The notes below the pieces were generated by a model. It was not told the DNA's origin, did not search any database, and saw only the letters and a list, made by a program, of their open reading frames with translations. A program made the position numbers and the translations under genes. A DNA stretch of 64,000 nucleotides from Aporrectodea caliginosa. Its lineage: Eukaryota > Annelida > Clitellata > Crassiclitellata > Lumbricidae. The stretch lies in contig JACEVL010000149.1 in the NCBI GenBank assembly GCA_020284085.1, forward strand, positions 643,792 to 707,791, given 5' to 3'. Each line of letters begins with the position of its first letter. Within the stretch, counting starts at the first letter, position 1. Positions 23,734 to 34,900 of the stretch are shown here, piece after piece.

Positions 23734-26700
23734 AGTTCTTATCATTAGGTGCATCAGTTGTGTGGTATTGTAAACAACATTTTTGTGTAGGTCAGATATT
23801 CCTGTTGTGCAAGGGTGCCGAGACAGCCATCTTTGAGAGAGTTACAGAAGGCGACATAGAAGCAATTGAAAAGCATGTTAACGATTTTGCTGTGGTAGGA
23901 GTCAATCTTAATTATGTATTAGTAAGCAGTATTAATAGATGAAGAAACCTTGTGATATGCATTTATTTTAGGGCTACTTTATGATGTCTATCATACTTGA
24001 TCGTTCTTCACTTGCCTTACAAGTATCAATATGTATATTTCTATATGACTGTGCAAGCATTCCTATACATGTATTTATATTGCATCTTCAAATAACTTCC
24101 TAGAGCACAGTTCAATAGTCTCTTAAGATCAAGGACACCCACTTCTAAATTCAGTTCTAGCTGAGGGGAATCACAGCACTGGCGTTTGCAGAGAGCATAA
24201 TATGGTTCGATGTTCATTTAGTCTGTGGGGTGCTGGACTTCCATTCAGAAATTCACCAAAAACTGAACAGAAAAAACGTGTGCATGCATCATTTTTTCTT
24301 GATTATGCATGTATGTAGTATAAATTCATATTGCTAATCAGAGTTGCTCTGTACTTCATTAAGTTGGTCTTGGTTGCTTTGGTATTTTTAACTCAAAGAC
24401 GATATCATATTGCTTTTAGATCGTCTTGAATTGTGTTTGACGTTTTTCATGTTCTCTTTCTCTGCTTTCTAGCTCGGTCTTCGTACTTTAGTGATTTCTG
24501 ATCGACAGCTGACGAGAGACGAGTTCTCAAACTACGACAAAATCCTGAGAAATGCAAAACAGGTGCTTGGCGACCGTGAAGAAAAAGTAAGGAATGTTTT
24601 TTGAACTGATCAACATTGAATATGTGAAATCTGATGCAGAGCTGTAAAGGAATTCATTAAATGCTAAGCAGAAAACATGTGCTTACAGGACTATTTCCTA
24701 CTTATTGAGCCATCAAAACTTTCAATGACTCAAAAGTGAGCAGATAAACTTCCAAATGATGTGAACGTAAATCTAATTTCTTATTGCAGTATCTTTTGAA
24801 CTTAGAAGAATTTTTTTAGCAGTGACCTCTCAGACCTTTGAGACCTTGTTCAGTAAGCACAGTAAATGCAAGTAATTTGTCATTTGTAAGTGCATATTCA
24901 TAGAGTGCCTCTTCAAGGGTGCTTCTGCCCTTACAAATACAAGACCATTATGGAATAGAATAGCCTTCAACCGCTTGCAAACAGAGGCATAGATAGGGGA
25001 AAGGATCAAGTGGCTGTTGCTTTAAAACCTGTTCAAAAAAGATGGGCTAACAATGGCAAAGCTTTTATGTTGCATTGTGGCAGTACAGGATGTTGGAACA
25101 ACCATATCACCGATGCTGAGGAGCAAATAGATCTTCAGGCAGGTGCTTGTTAGGTGAAATGTGTGCTGAATGAACATGCTAAGCCTGTTTGTTGATGTTG
25201 TTTTTTAGCTGATGGAGGCTTTTGATATCGTGGAAAGTCATCTGAGATTGGTCGGTGCCACTGGCATCGAGGATAAACTTCAAGACGGTGTGCCTGCTAC
25301 AATCAGTGCTCTCAGAGATGCCGGAATTCAGGTTGCCATTCCAAACTATTCTCAGCCACTGTATTGACACCCCTTTGCTTAAATGGGTTTCTGTAATCCC
25401 AGATTAAAAACAGTGTGTTATATGCAGATATTGTTACATCTGATGCAGACAGTTTGATCTAGTTTGATAGTTGAATATCTTGAATACTGGTACAATGTCA
25501 TGTAGGTTGATTTTACCATTTTCGTATGTAAAACAGGTGGGTTTTGGTCAAGATCTGTTTTGACTTTGCTTGAAAGAAACCAAACAAGTTTCACAAACAG
25601 AAGTCTTCAGGATGGTAATTTTGTGCTGTTGTTTAAAAGCTGGCAAGCACTGCAAAAAGAATTTCATTGTTGATTGTTCAGTAATAATAATAATGTTATT
25701 GTTTGAAATGTTGTTAAAAGGCATTCTGTAATGTATATCTTATTGTTATTACTTTTGCATAATTCTATTTATTAGGTGTGGGTTTTGACTGGTGATAAAG
25801 AAGAAACAGCGGTCAACATAAGCTACTCGACGGGACACTTTCAGCATGACATGACACCGCTGAGCCTGACAAAGCAGTCGTCAAGTGATGAATGTCGAAT
25901 GACTTTAGAGAACTTCAATAAGTTGTTAGTATGATGTTAATGCAACATTATACGAGCAGGTTATTTATTACCGTACTAAACCTGTCATTTGTTGACGAAT
26001 GACAACAGTTTTAAATTAATACCTTTCTGAGGAATATAAAATGTCAAAATGTTAACAGGTGTTTGCTCACTAAGGATGAACAATGAACAATTCCAAGGAA
26101 CACTGAGAATGGACACTGCCCTATGTATTCATTGCATTAATTAATTGCCATGACCAAATCTCGTGCTTTTGCTTTTATTGGTCCCACTCTATGGAACCAA
26201 CTTCCTCCCATGACTTGCTCATTGCTTCAAGCTGGGGGCCTCCCTGCATTCTTTTGCTGCTTAAAAACAGTCTTATTTTTTGGGGTCTCTCACACTAGGA
26301 GCGCCTCTGACTGGTGTAGCACTGAGTGGCGCTATAAAAATTTACAGATACAATACAATACAATTAAATTGACTAAAACTGACAGGGACTAGGCACCAAA
26401 GTGTCTAAACCTCTTGCAGTTATGGACTTTATTTTATTAAGTGATCTGGAATAGCTTGGTTTGAGTGCTGTTTGCAAGCCTTTCATTAGAGTCAACGAAT
26501 GGCAAAGATTGTTTCAATTGACAATGTTGGCATTTCCATGGATTTGTTCAGTCATATTTTGCTGGCAGCCTACCACAGATCAGTTGCCAGAACTGATGAT
26601 GACGTCGTGAATGTGTGTGGTTTCCTTTCTGCTTAGGATTGAGGATTATAAATCTACTGAAAAGCATGCTCTGGTTGTCGATGGAAAAAGCCTGTCGTTT

Positions 26701-29700
26701 GCGCTTGAAAGTCATTCCGAACTGCTGCGAACTGTTTGCGAGGGATGCGTAACTGTCTTGTGCTGTCGAATGTCACCCATTCAGAAGGCTATGGTGAGAT
26801 GCTATTCTCTCATAGGGGTCGTCCATTAATTATGTCAACAAATTTTAGGCAGTTTTTGACCCCCTCCCCCTTGTCAACAACTGTCAAACATTGACGGACC
26901 CCCATAAAAAATTATGTCAACAATCCCAGAACCCCCCCACAAAAAAGAAACACAATGGCTAAATACATGTAGAATCATTTTTCAAATTGTTTTACACTAA
27001 GAAATGCAATCTCGAATTTCAAAATATATGAGTTTAGTTTATTACCAGCTTTTAGTAGTATTAAACAATAAGCACTTTATACATTTTAGCATTACTTAAT
27101 GTTTTCGCTACCATTTTGAAGGGTTTGTGTTCTCTCTCTTCTTCATGTTCTCTGCCCTCAGGCAGGTTCATATGTCCAACGACGCCATTTTTCTCTGTTC
27201 TCTGCTTCTCTTTTCAGTCCGCTGTATCCCTCCTCTGCCAACATCCAGTCCAGTAGCATTGTTCTTGGCCTACCTCTCATCTTTTCCCCTCCATTCTTCC
27301 CTCAATGATGTCTCTTAGTAGGGTGTCGCTCCTTAAGATGTGTCCTATCCATTTCTTCTGCCGCCCCCGTATAGTGCCTATCAGTGATCTTCTTTCTTCC
27401 ACCAGCTGTAAGATTTCCTCATTCGTTCTTCGCTCCACCCAGCTGATTTTCTCCATTCTGCGCCATATCCACATCTCAAAGGCCTCCAGTCGTTTTATGT
27501 CTTCTTGCCTCATTGTCCATGTCTCAGAGCCGTATAGGACAACACTCCACACTAGTGTCTTTACCATTCTCTTCTTCAGCTTCCTGTTTAGACCGCCTCT
27601 GAGGAGCTCCCCTCTTTTGTAGAATGCCTCTTTTCCCATAGCTATTCTTCTTTTCACTTCCACATGGCACCTTGCATCCTTGTAATCACACTTCCCCCTT
27701 TGGGTTTGTGTTGATTCATTGGAAAATTTTTTTTTACCGAACCCCTCCCCCCCTTGTCAACAACTGTCAAACTTTTCCAAACCCCTCACCCATTCAGAAG
27801 GCTATGGTGAGATGCTATTCTCTCATATCTCATCTGTTCACTGTACTTGCATATGTGGACTCACTGCAAATGTTACATCACTACGTTCTTACTATTAGAT
27901 TGATGATACAGCCTGCATTGTATTTTATGCAGGTAGTCGCATCTTGAAATTACTGTCTGGTGGTATATAATTCGGCAGAAATCGGTTTGCTAACATGCAA
28001 CATAGTGGGAGCTCAGATTACTCATCTATTTGTTCAAAGGTTGGATGGCAGGCTTCATATAAAATGGAAAATTCAAGACTTAGTGTGCAACCTGTAAGGA
28101 GTTGTCCATTGTTGGGGTGTTGTGTGTTCACCTTAAGTGAAAGACCATTCACCAGAGGACCCCCATGCCTTAGGGACAATGAAAGAGGCACTTAATAAAA
28201 TTAATTATTGATTATTATTAGCCGTTTATTAGGATAAGCTCAACTTACCATAGAGTTTTGGCGTTACTGCCGCAATAGTATGACAGCTGTAAATTTGCCA
28301 CCAGCATTATACCAGTATCATGTCGTTAATGTTGAGAGGTATAGATGCTTGTGTATATAGCAGTGCTGCTGTTGTTTTCAGGTGGTTAAGCTAATGAAGA
28401 GCAGCCCAAGCAATCCTACAACTGCAGCAATTGGGGACGGTGCAAATGACGTCAGCATGATACAAGAAGCTCACGTTGGTCTAGGTATATTCAAAACATT
28501 CTACTTCAGAAAACAAATTATAGAATAGTTCATGATTGTAACATCCTTATCATGCACTTTGTTAAAGAATTATTTATTTATATAATATGATTAAGACATC
28601 AATCACAAAGTCATTCCCTATCTGCAGAAAACTTTAAAAGATTGTAAGGCCACCTCATATAAAATTGTAAGGCCACTTCATATAAAATGGAAAATTCAAG
28701 ACTTAGTGTGCAAGCTGTAAGGAGTTGTCCATTTGTTGGGGTGTTGTGTGTTCACCTTAAGTGAAAGACCATTCACCAGAGGACCCCATGCCTTAAGGAC
28801 ATTTTGCATTTTACTCATATGGCTTTTCAGTGCGTTCTTGGGCATAATTAGTTTCAGTCAGCTGTATGATCTTCGTTTGGGTTCAGCGAAGATAGATTGA
28901 GGAAGTAACGTGAAGTAATGCAGTTTATTATACTGAGTGTATAGGCTAAGTGGTTCTTTGTTGACTATTAACTTATTAAGTATCGTGATATCAGCGTTAT
29001 ATTGATTATTGATATATGACTGTTATAAACATTCTGCAGATTTGAAGTACAGGCTTAGCAACAGCAAAAGGAGTTTTTTATATTTCTGTACTTATGCTAG
29101 GTTTTCAAATTACTATCAGGTAAATTTTATGTCTACCTGGGACATCATTTTCTGGTGTTAATCAATGGCTAGACTAACGTGTGTACTGGAAGCTGTGGTG
29201 AAGTAAAGCTGAAAGCTGGAGAATAGATATTGTCTGTCTTCCTTTAAATTATGTGATCCATTTAAAAAACTCTGCTGTTCTGCTGTCGTTGATTAGCACA
29301 GCTTAAAATCATAGCTTCATTAACACTTTAACAATGAGCTGCATTGGTTCCCTGTCACTTTTATTACGCTCTCAATGTTAAAAGTGTTAAAGGACAATAG
29401 CCAGGCATTCATATTTAATGGTTTTACCAAGCAATATTGATGTAATTTATTAATAGGAATTGTTGGTAAGGAAGGACGTCAAGCAGTGAGGGCGAGTGAC
29501 TATGCCTTTGGCAGATTTCGATTTCTACAGCGAGCTCTGCTGGTGCATGGTCATTACTTCTATCTCAGAATTGCCATCCTAGTCCAGTATTTCTTCTACA
29601 AGGTATTAATTGGATGATATCACAGTAGTTTATTTTCAAATATATTTTTCTAAACACCCAGATTACTACGTGCATTGTAACCAGACTGTCCAGACATGAT

Positions 29701-30859
29701 CTCAGAATATGCAGTGAATAATTTTCTTGTCCAGAAAGGATACCTTCAGCTCACTTTAGTTAAATTAATCTAGGAAGGACGGTACTAAATATTCCGTTGC
29801 TTTAAATTTGGATCAATAAAAGTCTATCCATAAGATCTCAGTTTTATCATTCCAGTACATTACACAAAGCTGTGCAGTACTTCAAAGGTATAAGCATTAT
29901 TGATTACTATATTTACATGTTCTACTTAGCAGTACACTTTTGAACTAAATTGCAGTATAACAGTCTTTCTTTTAGGCTACTGTTATAGTCAATGTCTTGT
30001 CTAAATTTCAGAATGTTGCAATGATTACAGCACAGCTATACTTAACATTCTTCTCAGGTTTTTCTGCTCAGGTAAAGCTCCACTTTCATCTGACAGTCTT
30101 AAAGTAGAAGCACACCAACATTGACTGCTTGAGCAAGTTTTCATACGTTGGGTTGAACGTAACAATGCTAACAGTTATAATGAAAGGGTTTCTCGGTGTT
30201 TCTGGTGGAATAGCTCATACCGTTTTTGCATTGTCATTTGTGGGTTTGGGACCAGCAGGTCACTACAGGCTGCCGACCCAGTGATCATTGTCCTGGCTGC
30301 TGGAGTGGTTTGCTTCATTGGCCCAAGCAAACGTCAATGTGCCTGGCACATACCACTTGTGGCTATGTTTAAGATAATTGAATCTTGGGCTAGCATGTTC
30401 TGTACATAGGGGACCTTTAGTGGCATGGCCTCCATTTAAATTGGCAGCTGTGGTGAAAGATCTTTGCTAATAAATTCTTTGAAAAATGAGCAAGGTCAAA
30501 GCCATACCGTTGATGAAAGTTGAACTCTTCTATATTTACCTGTTTGACTTAGCATTACACTTTTTACCTATTTTTAGAGGCCATTTTAAACTTACGATTG
30601 CACGATATACTGTACTGTGATTGATTCATTGTGTTGTGGTATCTAAAATATAGAAAAACTTATATGTTTGACATGTTTTGATGACATGTCTTCTGCTTTT
30701 GTAGACCCTATACAGTGGATATTATTTGATGTTCTTCAATATTACATTCACGGCTTTGCCAATCCTTCTTTTTGGTCTCTATGAAATGCACGTGCCAGCC
30801 AAGAACCTCATGAATCGACCTCAGCTATACAAGTAAGGTCACGTAGAGAACTGCACTGG

Positions 30860-30903
<44 letters not shown>

Positions 30904-31813
30904 GTGATGGTAATGGTGATGATGATGTAATGATGACAGTGGTATGATTATGATGATGTGATGATAACAATCATAATGATGACAATCATGGTGACAACAC
31001 TGATGGCAATGAAGTGATTGTGATGATGTTGGTGATAATGATTATGATGACACTCATGGTGATGACACTGATCATGTGATGGTGATGATGATGATAATGA
31101 TGCTGCTGTTGATGATGACACTATGATGACATTATGATTATGACAATGTGACTTTGGTAATAATGAAGCAAAACGTTATGAATTTATTTCATTTTCGTGT
31201 TTCAGGTCAATTAGGAACAACAAGCTTTTGTCCAACAGGAACTTCTTAAAGTGGAATTTAATGGGTAAGAAATTTTCAGAACATTTGATTTCTGCTAAAC
31301 TGAGAGAAGAGTTGCTTTTGTAAACCAACAATTACGTCTTGACCTTGATAACCTTTGTCTGAGTGGCATTCTAGCATTATAATTTTACCTCTAGAATTCA
31401 GAATAAGATTTAAACTGGCCTACCTTACCTATAAAATCTTCATAAACCAACCTTCAACCACTGCTATCACCTTACATTCCACCATGCAGTCTGTGATCTG
31501 GTTGTATGGGTCTTTTGGTTGAACCTTGTACCACTTTCATGGGCTCTGGTGCATTTCATGTTGCTGCCACTAAGGAATGGGACCGACTACCAATGTTAGT
31601 CCAATGCTGTAACTCTTTTTCTTCCTTTAACACTTTAATGACGACCTGCATTGGTTTCCCAGTCACTTTAGTACATTCTTGTCGTTAAAGTGTTAAGAAA
31701 TGCCTCAAAACTCACTATATCTCATTGGCTTTCAAACATTTCGATAACTAACAGCTCTTCACCTGACGACTGACTAACCTTGCGCTCCGATTCCCATTTC
31801 TGTGTACCATTGT

Positions 31814-31903
<90 letters not shown>

Positions 31904-34900
31904 GGAAGATGGATATCTAACTTGCTGTTTGATTATGTGGTTTCTAGGTCTTTGGCATTCGTTGGTCTTTTTCTTTGGAACATATTTTGCTGTGGCCCCA
32001 GGAAACTCACCTTTTGAAAGTGGCTGGGTAAGTCTCTAAGGGCAGGAATAGATTTTGATTTTTGTTGAATGACAAATGAACGTTGTTATCAGTTTTCTCG
32101 TAGTAATACACAGTGGTAATTACTAGTAAACCTTAACCGAAATAGAAATCAAAGGATTAAACGCAAATTTAATCTTTGTTGTTTTTTCTTACAGGGTTTT
32201 GCTTTATTTGACATGGGTTTTGTTGTCATGACGGCCTGCGTCATTACTGTCAACATTAAAGTAAGAAGCCATTCAGTTTCATCAGATCAGTCAATAGTAT
32301 ATGATTGTATTGTTCTATGTGTATTTATCAGTGCTAAATGCCAACATTTGCTGTCTTCAAATGCACTTTAGATCTGTCATAGGTACAGCGCCTTTGAGTG
32401 TTAGTATACTTAAAATGTGCTATATAAGTGTTCTCATACATCTCTCTGATTCATTTTTCTGACTGGTGCTTCATCTGATAACGTTTGTCTTGCATTTGTG
32501 TTTTGAACCTTGGCACAGAGAGAATGACCATCTTCATAAAACCTGGACTTGCTTAAACTATATTTTAATGATAATCCCTTGTACTGCTTGTACGTGCGGT
32601 TGATGATTCTTTCGTCGTGATATTCACTAAATCCGAACTTTCTCTTAAATCAGTTCCTGTTGTTGAATTTTATAGTTGATGCTGGAGACCTATCGCTTCA
32701 ATGGAGTCATAGTTGGTGGATTCATAATTTCGATTGGAGGCTACTTTCTCACTACAATAATTGAGTGCATTATCCTCTGGTGAGTCATTCAATTAACAAA
32801 GTTGAATTGAATGCCAAAATCACTTTAAGACAGCTGATCAATCACCAGCTTGTTTGTAAAGTCATTGTAGCTATTGGTGTTCTCTTCCAGCAAATTACAT
32901 TCATTGGTGTGCCCATAGCAGGCCTGCAGTGTGTCGCAGTTGGTAACTGGTGGTCAGCCTAATGTGGGCCCAATGAACGTAATTGGCAGGGCTCTGAACT
33001 AAGCATCTACAAGGCTATGTATGCCTTGAATGCTTGAGATGTTAAAAGAACTCCGCCACTGTTCGCTTTCTGACAGTGCCAGTCCCAAGCCTGGATGAAG
33101 GAGGAGGGCGACGCTAATGATCTTTGTTATCACACAGTGTCGTTAAACTGAAACTACTACTAGATGTTAAAAGTAAATGTACACGGTCTTCCATAGCGGC
33201 CATATGGTCTTGGACCCTCAATATGGTTGCTGATCTTACATGATCAATGAATTGATTGGGTGAGATCCTTCACCAGTGCTGCCTGTTTGAATGGTTGCCA
33301 CGCCTTGTAAGGTCCCTTGTAGGGAATGTGCTAGCCCAAAACTCAAATAGTCTTAGAAAAGCGGCTGAAAATATCTTTTACAGTTTTGTCAAGAATGCAA
33401 CTTTATGTACGTACATACAGATACCAACAGTCAAGTACACGCAAAGAAATGAAAATATTGGTCATTCTTGTGACTTTGTATGTCTGTTTTGTGGATGTCT
33501 TAGCATTTGTAAATACTTGGCAAGTTTCATATACAGGTGCTAAGCTAATTGTACAGTTTTAGTTATGAATACCTGAATCTGTTTAGAACCCACTGTGAAT
33601 ATGATAGATGAGTGAGCAACTTGCAACTTGTTTTCGTTTTAGGCCATTCTTAGGTGAGACTTTGAAGAATCATGGCTCAATGCAGACCATGCTGAGCAGT
33701 GGATACATCTGGCTTCTGCTCCTCTTGCTCACCGTCACCGCTCTCCTGCCAGACATCTTGAGTCGAGCCATTCAGGACAACTTCAGTCCACTGCATCAAA
33801 TGATGCGATATGAAGAGGTTGGAAAACAATTCTTATGCTGTTTATATAAAAAATATTCCAGTAATGTAACCAGATATTTACAAAGGACCATTCAAATTTG
33901 AAAGTGTAGTAAAGAAACTGAAGAGCACTAGGCAGTGGTACTAAGAGCTAAGCCGTTTGCTTGGTAAACTGTTAGCTTAAGGCACCGGTATGTATTGCTT
34001 TCATAATTATGGGGTTGACCTACCCGAGTACATGTCCGTCTCAGTGATAAGTTTAAGATGTTTCGTATGTATTCACAAAAACTACTAGAGAAATAATTTT
34101 ATATGATTTTTGTTCTTCTATTTCATTCAATCTGAGGTTCTGTCTGTTTATTACTGTCTATCTGTGCCTTTGTCTCTGCTTCTGTCTCTCGCTTGTCAGC
34201 GTAGTTGTATCTGTAGAATTTGGCATCGTGCCATCCTGTACTGGGTCTTTCTTCACCATAATTGCAGACACCTCATTTAGTCAGCACCTAATTAAAGATG
34301 GTTATGGTCTTATGGATGAAAAAGTCTAATGCACTATAGGTTAATTGATAGGCTTGAGTTCTTTAACCAATCTGAGTCAAATGTGCAGCAATACATACAA
34401 ATATAGTACTTCAACTAAAGATACTGGGGAAAAGATACACGTTCATGTTTAAGTATCCATGTGTTGGTATATGAATGTATCTAAATCTAGAGCCTTTGAG
34501 CAATTCTAAAAGATACTGTCTTCGCATGCATTTATGCATGCATACATGCATCTGAAATGTTCTACGAGCACCTTTCAAGAACACCTCAAAGCACAGTAAA
34601 TATGGCTGTCTAGCATGTCTAAGTATCTGCAAAAATATAGTAGAGGTACCTTGCATGCAAATTTTAATAATGTGCTTTGATATTACACTGGAAATTTTTA
34701 TCTTCTCCGAGTCTCATAAGAGATGCTTTTGAAGCATTTGTGCATTTAGGTTAAATTAAATTTTAGATGAAGTTTATTTGCTATATTTAGGCTATCTATT
34801 TAAAAGTTAGTGCATCTGTTAGTAAATTTTTGCAGAGCGAACGCAAGGATTTGCCTCACCGATTTAATTCTGTTATGTTTATTTCAGGGTGGCCTGAACA

